This document shows positions 34,765 to 48,953 of a stretch of DNA of 64,000 nt, in pieces (within the stretch, counting starts at the first letter, position 1; every line of letters begins with the position of its first letter). The DNA is from Capillidium heterosporum (lineage: Eukaryota; Entomophthoromycota; Entomophthoromycetes; Entomophthorales; Capillidiaceae): positions 3,162,001-3,226,000 of the forward strand of contig WBMQ01000001.1 of NCBI GenBank assembly GCA_016630905.1, in the 5' to 3' direction. Both the position numbers and the translations under genes were made by a program. The notes below the pieces were generated by a model, which did no database searches, was not told where the DNA came from, and saw only the letters and a program-made list of their open reading frames with translations.

Positions 34765-37458
34765 ATGGAGGAAGAACGCAAAAATGGCAACGGTAACACC
34801 AAGAAAGTCCCACTTTCGATCGAAGATATATTAGCCCGCAAGAAGGCAGCTGAAGAGGCGGACAAGGTACCTATTTTTTAGTTAAATACTAATGATTTGA
34901 AGCCCAAATTTTACAGCAAAGCTGAAAGGCAAGCTATGGCTCTAGCAAAGCAGGAGGCAGAGGCAGAAGCTTTGAGAGCTAAACGTGAGGAAGAGTTGGC
35001 TAGGCTACGCGACCTTCATAAACCGCATGGTAACCTTGTTTTTAAGATTGCTTTTTTTAATTCTAGGTAGATTCTAGGGATACACGACGTGGAAGGGAGA
35101 GGGAAAACGATAGAGGCAGAGATAGAGAACGTGTTAGGGACGGTGGTAGAGGAAGGGATAGTTATAGAGATGGGGAGCGTGGCAGAGATAGGTCCAGGGA
35201 ACGAGAAAGAGATAGGGGAAGTGAACGAGTTAAAGATGGGAACTGGGATAGAGAGCATAATAGAGATTCAGAACGCAGCAACAAATCAAATGCCGACGAG
35301 AAAAATCCCAAGATTAAAGAGATTTTTGACGAAAAAGTTCAAAATAAAGAGTTGGAAGTCATTAGAGTAGATTATGTTTATATATATTTCTAAGCTTTAT
35401 TTTAGGAGCGGTACATGGGCTCCAATGACGCCAAGCGCAAGGTACGCCGAGTCAAGGAGCGCAAGTTCGTCTTTGACTGGGACGCGACCGAAGATACTTC
35501 GACCGACTACAACCCCCTCTACACCAACAAACACCAGGCCCAGATGTTTGGGCGTGGTCACTTTGCCGGTTTTGACACCAAGGAGCCGCCCAGGTCGTTG
35601 GCAGCTGGCAGCAAATTCTATGATCGACTACTCAAGGACCGACGTACCGAAGGGGAGATCCAGCGAGCCAGGTAACTAACTTTATCTAATACAGTATTAA
35701 TAGTGTAGTGAGCTGGCCAAACTGCACAAGACGAAGGAGAGCAAAGTTTTGTGGGATGACCGTCACTGGACTGAGAAGCCACTTGAAGATATGAAGGACC
35801 GGGACTGGCGTATCTTTAGAGAGGACTACAATATCACCACCAAAGGTACTTTTCCAAAAAAATTGACAACCTTATAACAGTCTAGGTGGCAACATCCCCA
35901 AGCCTTTACGCAACTGGGAAGAAGCTCCCATCCCCAAATTTATCAAGTCAGTCATTGAGCAAGTTGGATACAAGGAGCCCACTCCTATCCAGCGCCAAGC
36001 CATCCCCATTGGGTTGCAGAATCGCGATATCATCGGTATCGCCGAGACTGGTTCTGGAAAAACGGCCAGCTTTGTTATTCCCATGCTGACCTTTATCTCT
36101 ACGATGCCATCCCTACGTGACAATCCGGAGCTGCAGGCGTTAGGACCCTACGCCATTATCTTGGCACCGACTCGTGAGTTGGCATTGCAGATCGACTCGG
36201 AGACCCAGAAATTCGCAGCACCCATGGGCTACAAGTGTATCTCGATCATCGGTGGGGTAAGAAACTTGAAATTTGCAACTGGATCTAATGTAGTATTTTT
36301 TGCTTTTAGCACTCGATCAACGAGCAAGCCATCAACCTACGTGAAGGTGCTGAAATCATCATCTCTACGCCGGGACGTCTCAAAGACTGTCTGGAGCGTC
36401 GAATCTTGGTACTGAGTCAGTGTACCTACGTCGTCATGGATGAGGTATTTAAAGCTTTATTCAGCACCCATACTAATTTCATTTCCAGGCCGATCGTATG
36501 GTCGACCTAGGTTTCGAAGAAGATGTCAACTTCATCTTGGACGCGTTGCCAGTCTCCAACCTACGTCCTGAAAGTGAGGAGAGCATGCGCCCAGTTGATG
36601 CGACTGCAACTGGTGTAGTGGAAGAGGAAAGTGGTCCAGTCCTAGGTCGGTACTACCGCCAGACCACCATGTTCTCGGCCACTATGCCCCCGGCCGTCGA
36701 GCGGTTGGCCAAAAAGTAATTTTTAGTAAAAAATTCTACTAATTCCTTTAGATACCTACGCCACCCCACCAATGTTACCATCGGCAATGCGGGACAAGCG
36801 GTCAATACTGTCAAGCAAACGGTCGAGATGATCACTGACGAGAACCGCAAAAAGTATTTTTTATACAGTTTAAATACTTTTGCTTACTATTTGTAATCAT
36901 TTTTAGATCCCGTATGCTGGATCTTGTCAAGCAATTCAGCAAACCCATTATCATTTTCGTCAACACTAAAAAGAACTGCGACAAGGTGGCTACCGACTTG
37001 GCCATGGCTGGATTTAATTCGGTAATTTTGCATGGTGGTAAGAATCAAGATCAGCGTGAATCAGCCCTCAATCAACTCAAGAGTGGGAATGCTGATATTC
37101 TAGTTGCGACGGATGTTGCAGGTAGAGGTATTGACGTCAAGGATGTCAAGTTGGTATTGAACTATGATATGGCCAAGAGTATCGAAGGTATATTTTTAGA
37201 GGATTTGACGGTATTAAGTTATTTTTAAATTTTGTAGATTATACGCATCGTATCGGACGTACCGGTCGTGCTGGCAAATCGGGTGATGCTTACACCTTCC
37301 TTGGTGACCAAACCGAAGTCTACTACGATCTCAAGCAGATGTTGATCAAGGCAGGTGCTAGTATCCCTAGTGAATTGATGAACCATGAAGCTGCTATCGT
37401 CAAGCCAGGTACTTTTCCCGCTAGTAGGCACCGTGGTGATGAGATTATCTATAGTTAA
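34765..37458 (+). CDS. prp28: Prp28/DDX23, spliceosomal DEAD-box helicase
   Basis: Displaces U1 from the 5' splice site during spliceosome activation. Eleven exons: 34765..34866, 34903..35029, 35071..35366, 35407..35671, 35709..35845, 35886..36256, 36310..36444, 36489..36715, 36752..36853, 36907..37187, 37238..37458. The N-terminus has an Arg/Asp/Glu-rich RD-type tract (about residues 75-135), then [12 protein letters not shown] and NPLY, hallmark Prp28 motifs. The helicase core has Q-motif [38 protein letters not shown] (split by an intron after DE), SAT and [10 protein letters not shown]. The end ([11 protein letters not shown]) matches the DDX23 tail. Introns are 36-53 nt; the first two use the second AG after a nearer one. 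Confidence 0.95.
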
Positions 37459-37599
37459 GGTAAGTTGCTTGCTATGAGGTGAAGTTCGATTCAAAAAAAC
37501 AATAAAGGTATATAAATTAAACGTGTTAAATCTATAAGGCTTATTTTATTGGTAGAATAATTTTAGGTTGGGGATTTTGCTTTAGAAAGGTTTTAACAT

Positions 37600-39860
<2,261 letters not shown>

Positions 39861-40896
39861 ATTTATTGCTCGTGTTGGTACTTTGGTACTTTGGCCGAGG
39901 GTTCTGAACTTTAAGCTTGAAGAAGTTCTGACATTTTTTGTTGTCAAATTGGCTAGGGATATTTGGGGTGTAAATCTTTTACACGGAATGGTCATATTGT
40001 TTTGGTTTCAAAATAGCAAATAATAATCAGCAGATATTGGATAAAAGTAAGTCTATTGATTCATGTAAGTGGGGGCTATGGTAATTAGCTTAAACCAATG
40101 GATACTTTCATTAGCTTACTATTTGTTGTAATGTATAACTTTTTACACGCTTACACCTCAGTGATATCCAAACAGAAATGGACTTACAAAATCATAATGT
40201 ATAGCTAGTTTAAATAGGTAGGTCTCAAATCAAATATATATTCTGAAAGATCTATTAAAGCTATGAAGCCTTTGTAGCAGTAAATTTATTTATACTTGCT
40301 AGGAGCTTTGTAGTCAAGATTAGTTTGTTTTTGATCGAAAACTTTTATTTGTGTGGTCTTCAGGTTAGAGACTTGTTATTTAGAAGGTTGTAAAGTTTTG
40401 TTGGTAAGGGTTTACTTTCTACTAGTATCAATAGCTTGGTATGAACCAGATTTATCATGATGCTTGTAATTGAATCTGAAGTCTATAAAAGCAATTGCTA
40501 AAGGGCTTGGCTTGATATAAATGATTTTCAAATCAATGTATTATTGACCAATGATCTAAACTTGATGGGTTGTGTTAGGTGGAAAACTATTGGATCTTGA
40601 CTAGTATATAGATATACTAAAAAGGTAGTATTCGTAAAAGTAGTTTTTTGTTATATCCAAAAGTAAAGCTATAGTTTGGATAAGTAATTTGTTATTGTTT
40701 TCAATTACATTTAGAAAGTATTCAATATAGCTTAAAATAGCTACATTGGTATATATAATAAAGAAGTTATATACAAAAGTACAAAAGTGCAAATAATTAA
40801 AACGACTTTAATCAGTAAAACATTAATCAATTCCAATTCCAATTCGCCATAATCATAAATACTCCAAATTTTAGAACACGATAAGAGAAGTTTCAA
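39861..40896. other. intergenic, AT-rich
   Basis: About 1 kb between Rok1 (5' end) and the next minus-strand gene (3' end). No frame with support and no RNA gene recognised. Confidence 0.55.
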
Positions 40897-41991
40897 TTAT
40901 AGTTGGTTGAGCTGACCTTTGGGCAATGGCATGGGCGGCGGTGGGTCGCACAACCCTTCAATCTTCCAGCCGACCATTAATGCCGACATCTACATATAAA
41001 AATTTAGTAAAATGCATAAAATCAATTAAAAGAATAGCTGCAAGATACTTACTACGATTGGAAGTGGCACTCGCTTACGTAAATGTGAATCGGCCTCAAT
41101 TATCTTCTTGTAGAACTGATAGATGGCTACTTGAGGTAGCTGCGCATACCATTCGTTCCACTCATCAATGCTTTCAAATTGGGAAGGAGAAACCTTTTTG
41201 TTGGAGATGGATATAGTTTGGGTTAAAGAACCAGAAGCACTAAAATTCTTGGTGTGTTTAAATTTTTCCCCTGATTTGGATATACTGGGGAGGTTGTGAT
41301 AGGATTTCTTCACTTTGTCGGTAAATTCACTCAACTTTTCCTTGATTTGTACGCTACCAAAGGTACCTTTACCGACACTACGTCGATGTGTTTTGGTTGA
41401 TACATCGCTTACGGTTAAGATATCCTTCAGTGTTGGTTGAGCTTCGGAGTTGGAACTGGAGTTGTTGGCGGCGTTCATAGCTCGTATCCTATTCGATTCC
41501 TTGAGCCAGTCTTCTCTAATTAGGTTCCATCGGCGTGTTTGGTAGAAAGCTTCCGTGTACTCCAGCTTGCCACATCCCTTCTCGAAATTAAAGCTGTTAA
41601 ACGATTTGAACTGGTAGTCTTCAGAGAGTTTTAAGTTGCGTTCCCTCTTTTCTCTCAAAGTTTCATCTAATGAGCTGGAAAAGTTTCTAGAGAATGCCAA
41701 GGCCTTTTCCAGATTTGTGTCGTAGTCTTTGTTGGGAACTTTTGGGGGTACTAAGCCTAAGGTCTCAGGTTTAATCTTATCCCAAGTCTGAGCAATCTCT
41801 GGGTTCGTTAGTTTGAATTTGTCATCTTGGAGGATACTAAAGTTGTTCAAGTTTTTGTTGCTATCATTCTCTGCTTTGTTGGAGGTTGTAAGGTTCAAGT
41901 TGGGGTCAATGCTCAAACGACTGAGCACTTGAGCCACTTCGCTGGTGGAAACTAACCTTGAACTCTCTACAGCTACCTTCTCAGTTGACAT
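40897..41991 (-). CDS. unknown protein with conserved-looking C-terminus
   Basis: Model complement(join(40897..40989,41053..41991)), 343 residues, with a 63-nt intron (gtaagt donor, atgtag acceptor) in phase 0. Not recognised. The N-terminal ~240 residues are Ser/Asn/Lys-rich and mostly disordered. They hold a charged helical stretch (about 95-150) with tryptophans (RRWNLIREDWL). The C-terminal ~80 residues are denser: ESIDEWNEWYAQLP, then IYQFYKKIIEADSHLRKRVPLP and a hydrophobic VMSALMVGW, ending in a Pro-rich PPPP. This C-terminal block looks like a folded domain shared by relatives. No catalytic motif is seen. Confidence 0.72.
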
Positions 41992-43039
41992 TCCAATGGA
42001 TTGTTGATATAAAGCTCTTGTCTATCTAAGTGCTGTTGGAAAAGTTACTATTTAATAACAAAATTAATTTCTTGTAGGTACATCAGGAATAATTCTTTAG
42101 AATTGGTCGGTGGAACATCTAATAAGCCAATTAGAATGACGCCATCCCGAATTCTTGTAAAAAATTTGAAAAATTTTCCGCTTCATCCCGCTTACTAAAT
42201 TGCTTGGCAATAGGTTTTGGGAATCGAGAAGCTTAACCCTTGATGAAAGTGATTGCTATTCAAGGCCTAGTTTTTGGTAATTCAAGCCAGTTGTTAATAG
42301 ATTCTTGTATGTGGAATGGATGCTGTGATAATTAAAAAGTGGGATAATTGAACTAATTTGCTGCAATATATGTTGCTATACGGATGCTCAAAGATAGCTA
42401 GAGAAAGCATGTTGCTAAATAGAATACAGCAATCATAGACTTTGTAACCAAATACTACAGTATACTATCAATAGCGCTATTCTTGATCGTCCTCAAGTAT
42501 TTTTACAATAAGAAAACAGGTTTAAATCTGTATATACAACTGGTTTTCAATGCCAGCGAACATTGCTACGATAAGAAGCAAATAAATGTCCCTAAAGCAC
42601 AGTTGCACTCGAATATACAGAGAGCTCAAAAAGAATACTTCACTGCAAAAGTATAGCACTACATAGGCTTTTAAAACGTATATACGTATAATTCTCTTTA
42701 ATGGAAAATAGATGTATGGGATATGAGGGGGTGAAAAAAATTTGTCAAGATAGTTGTGGGGATTTAGCTCTAATCCAAATTTCATGACTGATTTTGGATG
42801 GCAAAATAACCGTAGGCGGCATCTAATTGGCGGATCAGGGCGCATAAATAATCATGACAAGTTTCAGAGAAGGCTAAACCGACGTAATTGTACTGCCCAG
42901 GTGGAATTCTAAAGTGCCTACCATTTTCATTTTATCACGCGAAACTAGAACCCTACTGCCCGATAGTACAGTGCCTACACCAACCGAAACACATTGATAC
43001 TTTTATAAACCTTACACCTGATCTTAGCAATAGAGCGAC
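41992..43039. other. divergent intergenic region
   Basis: About 1.05 kb promoter-containing region between the unknown minus-strand gene and GSK3. Two frames near 42522-42845 (minus) and 42888-43100 (plus) have no family likeness. Confidence 0.5.
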
Positions 43040-44499
43040 ATGTCTTCCCATGCATCTAACACTTCGCGGTTGGCTCAAAGTAAGCTATTTTCCATTTTAA
43101 TGCTTAACAGTTCTTTAGATAATTTCAACCAACAATACGTTGTACGAGTATCTGTACACAATAAAGTAGGTGATAGTTTAGAACTCAGCTACTCCAAAAC
43201 GGCAGCTGTTGGGAATGGATCCTTTGGCGTAGTCTACCATGCCAAGATTGTCGAGACCAATGAGGAAGTTGCCATCAAGAAAGTACTGCAGGATAAGCGT
43301 TTTAAGGTATTTTTCAAAGTGACATGAATTTATAGCTTAAATTTAGAACCGAGAGCTGCAGATAATGCGCTTAATACAGCATCCCAACATAGTGGAACTC
43401 AAGTACTACTTTTACACTAATGGGAAGAAGGTAAATTTTGCATGTTGTCAATTTTTAAAGAGTAAAGAGGGATGAGATTTACTTGAGTCTCATCTTGGAA
43501 TTCATGCCTGAAACTATGTACCGTGCCTCACGAAACTTCGTCCGCGCCCGTGAGATTATGCCGTTGAAGTTGGTGAAGCTCTATACCTACCAAATATTCC
43601 GCTCTTTGGTCTACATTCACAGCATGGGAATATGTCATCGTGATATAAAGCCACAGAACGTATTAATCGATGCCAATTCGGGCATTTTGAAGCTTTGTGA
43701 CTTTGGGAGGTACTATTTTGTTGCCGACTTTTATCTAAATTTCATTAGTGCAAAGGTTTTGACTCGAGGTGAACCCAACGTAGCGTATATTTGCTCTCGC
43801 TACTACAGAGCACCAGAGTTAGTATTCGGTGCTACTCAGTACACCACTAAAATTGGTACCTTTATACTCGATATACCACCACTAAACTTTATTTAGATAT
43901 CTGGTCTACAGGTTGCGTAATGGCTGAACTCATGCTGGGACGACCTTTATTCCCCGGTGACACCGGTATTGATCAACTGATCGAGATTATCAAAGTCCTC
44001 GGCACCCCAACTTACGAGCAAGTTATTGCTATGAACCCCAACTACATGGAGCACCGACTACCACAAATCCAGCCCAAGTCCATCTCTAGGGTAGCTTATT
44101 TACCCTTACTTTTTTAACATACTATTAGATCCTTAGTAACTACCCTCAAGCCGACTTGGCTTTCGACCTGTTGAACAAGATTCTGGTCTACGTCCCAACG
44201 GAACGTATCTCGGCAGCTGAGGCTTTAGTCCATCCCTTCTTTGACGAATTACGTCAACCTGAAACCCAACTCGACACTGGTCGCCCACTTCCTGAACTCT
44301 TCAACTTTACGGCTCAAGGTACTACCAATATCTTTTGCTAATACTAAACATTTTAGAACTTTCGGCTGAGCCAGCCTTGCTCTCCAAATTAGTTCCAGCC
44401 CACGCTGCCCCCGCCATCCTAGAGTCGTTAGGGCTCCCCGACTTTGACAGTTTTGTCCCAATCCCGGCCCAGCAGATGCGCGTCGCCTCGCTCGGATAA
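43040..44499 (+). CDS. gsk3: GSK3 (shaggy-type) serine/threonine kinase
   Basis: Glycogen synthase kinase 3 family, phosphorylating primed Ser/Thr targets. Eight exons: 43040..43079, 43119..43306, 43347..43430, 43468..43709, 43749..43855, 43897..44090, 44129..44318, 44357..44499. Kinase motifs: [12 protein letters not shown] (Gly loop), EEVAIKKV (ATP Lys), [12 protein letters not shown] (catalytic loop), CDFGSAK, then [22 protein letters not shown] with the activation-loop Tyr typical of GSK3, and [21 protein letters not shown]. The segment after the CMGC insert reads [10 protein letters not shown] where the family more often has KAHPW, so the lobe is somewhat diverged. It ends at TAA 44497-44499. 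The same frame continues beyond the stop for 67 codons (see findings). Confidence 0.93.
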
Positions 44500-45601
44500 G
44501 TGCACTACGACGCCACTATCTTTTAACGAATCAACGTCAGCTTGTACGCCAAAATTAATACCTACTACGAACCATCCCTCATCACCCCAATCGTTGGTAA
44601 GCTTTACCTTTACGAACGCCTTGCCTCCCCAGATTTATTTTATATTCTGGAAACTACGTTACTCTCCCTAAATGACTTTGCTGATAAAGTTGATCTTTGA
44701 TTTCATTTTAGTACCTAATCCTGTAAAATAAAGATCTTAGTCCTAACTGAAGGCAAACTATAAACCAATATATTTTTATTTCCCATGATGTTTGTATAGT
44801 GCTGTTTCAATTTTTAACTTGAATTTTAGTAAAAGCTATGTGTGAAGTCAAAGTATGTTTTGATTAGTATTAACTTAAAGGTTGTGAGTAGCAGCTTTTA
44901 CTATCGAAACATAGCTACTTAATGGGTTTACACATAACTAAAGAAAGACAGTTATTGATAACTTGGCTAAAGGATACTATACTCTATATATCATCAGGTA
45001 TTTATAGTATAAGTATTATTTCTGCCGTATAGTTGGCATTACATGGGAAAGTATACAGGTGTATACTTGGCTTTCAATGCCAAGCACTTCTATCCCTGTT
45101 GCGGTCAATTTGAACATCGCATCAAATAGCTTCTTTTGAAGGTAAAATATGCTGCTGATCCAATAGCGTCACATCGGAATACGTGGCAACGTATAAAGTA
45201 GCCAAGGATATAAATCCATACAGATCTGTCATATTTCTTCGTCGGGGATACCCTTTTGAGGGGAACAACCCAAAATTCATGGCCTAAAGCCAATGGAATT
45301 GCTAATTAAAATGATGTAATCATGTAACTCAGTCATAAATTTTGAAGAGTTCTACTTTGATTTCAAGCAAAATCGAATAGAAGGAAATAAAGACAGTTGC
45401 ATTAGAGTATTTAATTAATTTCTCAACCATCAGTTTAGGCATAGTTGAAAATGGTAACCTTTTGTCTCTTGTTAACTCTATTAGCAGTTCTATAGCCTTT
45501 ATTGTGGATAGTTGCTTTCTATCCATTCAAAGTTTTTAAATAAACCGCTTTCCCATTTCTTTTATAGTTCTATTTCCTTGATTTGGTTTATTAAATTTAA
45601 T
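44500..45601. other. intergenic with coding-like stretch after GSK3
   Basis: 44527-44700 is coding-like in the GSK3 frame (ends at TGA 44698-44700) but lies behind two TAA codons. The remainder is AT-rich without a supportable gene. Confidence 0.4.
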
Positions 45602-47721
45602 ATGCACGATAGGGAAATGAGCATTCAAAAAGCGAAAAACAACTTAGCACAACAGGGACATAGGAGAGCCGTTTCTTCAGTTCCGCTATCGACTAATAAT
45701 GACAAGGTGAGCCTGGTAGGCGGCATTCCATCAAATTTAGGACATCAGCTCAAAACAAGTATTTATTAGTATATTTCTATACCAACCTTTTCCAATTTAG
45801 GAGGCCAACAATCTCTTCCCTTACCGAGATCGCCATTATCGGCTACTCCACAACTACCAAGGCTTCACGACTTATTGGAAACCAGTAATGGACCGGTTGC
45901 TTCACTACCGACACCTACCCGTTTTAACCAATATTATGACACTACCTACGATTCCGATTCCTTTTCAACTCCTAACAACTTCAAATCGCGAAACTTAAAT
46001 GTACCTAGAAAGTATTCGTCCCCCTCCACCGGGCTATTAGTAACCCTTTCTTCTTCGGCACCTCTGAGTGACAGTAGCCCTATATCAGCTGTCCCAACTA
46101 GGTTCAACAACCTTTTAGCTTCGTCGTCTAGCCACCTTTCGGTAGTTTTTTCGCTTTTAACCTCTATTTACGTTTGGTAGGGAAATTTGGATAGCCCCAT
46201 TGTCAAAGTTGTTGATTACACCCTAAGTTCGGAAGATCCGATCGTAGCCAAAATTAAGGCACTACCGAAAGTAGGTTTTTGCACTACATATGTAGTTCTA
46301 AGTTATAAATTTTGAATATCAGATTCCACCATGCTTTCAATTCGAGCCAAGCCCTTATAGTGAAAACCTTCAGTTGCAAAGTACGCCCAATTCAACTGGA
46401 TTCCCCTTCCCCTCACTGTGGTCCCCATTCTCATACAGCTTGCAGCCCACTCCCAAAGTCTCTATTCAAATACCTGGTAACCTTTAATGTGTTTATTTAC
46501 TTACATGTTTCAGATTCCACTGAACGGAATCTATTGGATTTGGTAGTTCTCTACCAAGGGCATATTCAAAACACAGCGAAGCTAATTTTAAAAAATCAGG
46601 TAGCACCAAAACTCATTACCTACTCAAACAGCTTTATCTTAATTCATATGTATTTATTTTAGATTAACTTGGCAAAGGATGTAACCGATGCTGAAGCTTC
46701 CTGTGCACATATAATGGCGTATACAGCTCCTCATCTCAATCATCTCAAGGAAAGTCATGACCAATTTGCATTTCACGGTAGTGTAGCTAATTGTACATCA
46801 ACTAACATTCGTTATTAGTTAATGAGATTCAATTTGAAGTCCAAAAAACTCGGATTCTGATGCGGAATCTCTTCAAGACGATCGAAAAGTTCAACTCTTT
46901 ACTACCACAAAACGAACGAATAGGTTATTTGAAATATGACGACAAGAAGAAGTACCCCAACTTGCACCAAGCCTACCGTAAAGCCATGCTCAAGGGTTCA
47001 GCACCCCAATTTGCTACCTCTTCGACCACCACTTCAACTGACCGATCCTCAGGCTCTGGTATCTTGGGCACGAGACGCCGTCGCGAATCAGCCGTAACCT
47101 TGACTTTAGATAGTGTCCTCAGTGAGCGACATCGACCCTACAGCCAAGTCGAAGAAAACTACAACGATAGCTTCACGGAACAGGATAAACGGTCAGCCGG
47201 CCATATCTCTGTTGATTTTACGCGACCTTTATCTTCGGCCTCCAAGATAAGTATAGATATAGAGTTCGGTACCAGTGCCACCAAGCGCTTGCACGACATT
47301 GCCATTTCACGGCCGACGACTAGCAGCTCTATAAGGAATAGTAGTCAGTATAGCAAACATTACATCAATTATGGCAGTACGCCAAGTCTACGATCGGGGT
47401 CGCCGACCCACCACCGTACCCCCAACTCCAGCTCCATACATCGATCGATATCACCACTCGCTGAACACTACCCCAACAAGCCAGTTGGCATGAGCTTGGA
47501 GGACAAGTTGTTGTTGCCTGCTCCCAATGCACCGCCGCCGCTACCCCCCGCCTGAACTTCCAATTGATGTCGTCTCCCCAGTCCCTACCCCACTTGTAAG
47601 TCTAAGCAGTGTCACTCCTATTTTGGCGTCCAGTGTCCCCAACGATTATACAAGTACGTTCAAATCGCTCCTTGTCAAGGTGGGTTCTAAGGTGACGAGG
47701 ACCAAGGTGGAAAACCATTAA
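45602..47721 (+). CDS. BORCS5 (myrlysin/LOH12CR1)-like protein with disordered tails
   Basis: Seven exons: 45602..45758, 45801..46141, 46181..46270, 46323..46476, 46514..46599, 46663..46777, 46819..47721. The middle (about residues 250-345) is a helical domain like BORCS5, a subunit of the BORC complex that couples lysosome/vacuole membranes to Arl8 and motors: ERNLLDLVVLYQGHIQ, then LMRNLFKTIEKFNSLLPQNERIG, comparable to the LDRLNSMLPEGERL end of the human domain. Long Ser/Pro/Thr-rich regions lie on both sides. Near 47541-47555 a C run is followed by GCC TGA, which ends the straight frame at 47555. Skipping one base continues as ELPIDVVSPVP... to TAA at 47719-47721, keeping the Pro-rich character. 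Family call is moderate; no N-myristoylation Gly is present at position 2. Confidence 0.7.
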
Positions 47722-48068
47722 TTTTTGTTGATATACTTTACACTTTACTAACCTTATATATTAAATAATTGCTCGTTTGTACTCTCCTTTATCGATAGTT
47801 ATAGTTCAATTGAAGTTAACTCTATTAACTTTTTTTAATTAAATGGAGTAAGGCTGGGTATAGGAAATGCAACATACATCATTTGGGATGTGTATGGCAT
47901 CAGTTTTGTAGATATGTTACTAATCTTGTGAGCTTAGTAAGTCCAATTCCGAAATGATAAATGTTGTTAATGACCTTGTGCTTATGGTGATAGATCTTGC
48001 CTTTTAACCACCCAGTTTACTACTTTTATATTAGCTTGTATTGTCTGGATATATTTGAGTCAGGTATT
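47722..48068. other. intergenic, convergent
   Basis: About 350 AT-rich bases between two 3' ends; nothing recognised. Confidence 0.6.
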
Positions 48069-48784
48069 TTAAAGCCATCTTTTGAACAGCAAGCAAAGCT
48101 TGATAAATGGCTTAAATGTGCGTGATGAATGATGTGTTACTATGTTGGTTCGATATAAATAGGATGGGTTCCAATTATATTCGAGTTTTTGTGCAAAAGG
48201 TAGTACAAAGTTTGGAATTTGGAATGGAATTTCAATTGGATTTTGCATAATGCAGTAAAGTACATTTTCAAAAGTATATTGCTTGAAGAAACAGAGCCAC
48301 TCCCAAAAATGAAATGGCTTATATTGATGGAAGGTACTGGGGTCAATCAATAGATTTAAGGGGAGAATATCCCCACTACCCTTCAAGGTAAACCACGTTT
48401 CACTGAAGCACCCAAATTCGGATTGGATGTGACTTTTATGGTAAATGGTATTTTGAGCTCTTGAGGTTCGAAACCACGGTAGAGAACGTTGAATCAAAGA
48501 TACGCTGCAAGTCATAACTTACATTTGGCCAGGTGACAGGGTAATCCAGTCCAAAGCAATGGTCCAGCGTCTGGGTAAAAAGTCAAGTGGAAAATTAGGA
48601 AAGGAATAAGCAACCATTCCACGAACTTGGGCAATTCAATTTGCCAATTGGGCGAATACGATGACCCACTTCAGTAAAGTTATGCAACTAATTTAGAACC
48701 TTACCTTATTGGACGGATGGACCGAAACCTGTTGAGTTCAGTCCAAAGCTCTTTCCATTTGACGTTTAAGTTAATTATTGACAT
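48069..48784 (-). CDS. hypothetical protein
   Basis: Model complement(join(48069..48457,48523..48668,48705..48784)), 204 residues, starting MSIINLNVKWKELW. Intron 1 is 36 nt. Intron 2 is 65 nt, from gtaagt to the second of two overlapping AGs. The 3' exon alone is open for 148 codons, long for this AT-rich DNA. The protein is rich in Phe, Trp, Pro and His (FVEWLLIPFLIFHLTFY; FHFWEWLCFFKQYTF) and may have one hydrophobic segment near residues 45-62. I do not recognise it. It diverges from the Met30-like gene 169 bases away. Confidence 0.45.
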
Positions 48785-48953
48785 GTTATTTGCTAAAACT
48801 GGTGAATTATTGCACCATCCTGAAAAAAATCATCAAATCCCTTAGTTTATAACAGTTATATAAATAGCTCAAGCCATTGGAAATCATCCAACAAAATTTT
48901 AAAAAATCTTCAACCTGGTTTTAGTTCCTTAATAATCATCTCGACGATTTAAT

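Noticed and set aside
37413-37428. Possible intron gtactt...ctag near the end of Prp28
   Set aside because: Only 16 nt, and the unspliced sequence matches the DDX23 C-terminus (KPGTF).
42522-42845. 107-codon minus-strand frame
   Set aside because: Low-complexity hydrophobic sequence in the promoter region between divergent genes; no family likeness.
44400-47721. Alternative genetic code with TAA or TGA read as an amino acid
   Set aside because: Long conserved genes here (TTC27, Met30-like, METTL4, MCEE) contain no in-frame stops and end at TAA, TAG or TGA where their families end.
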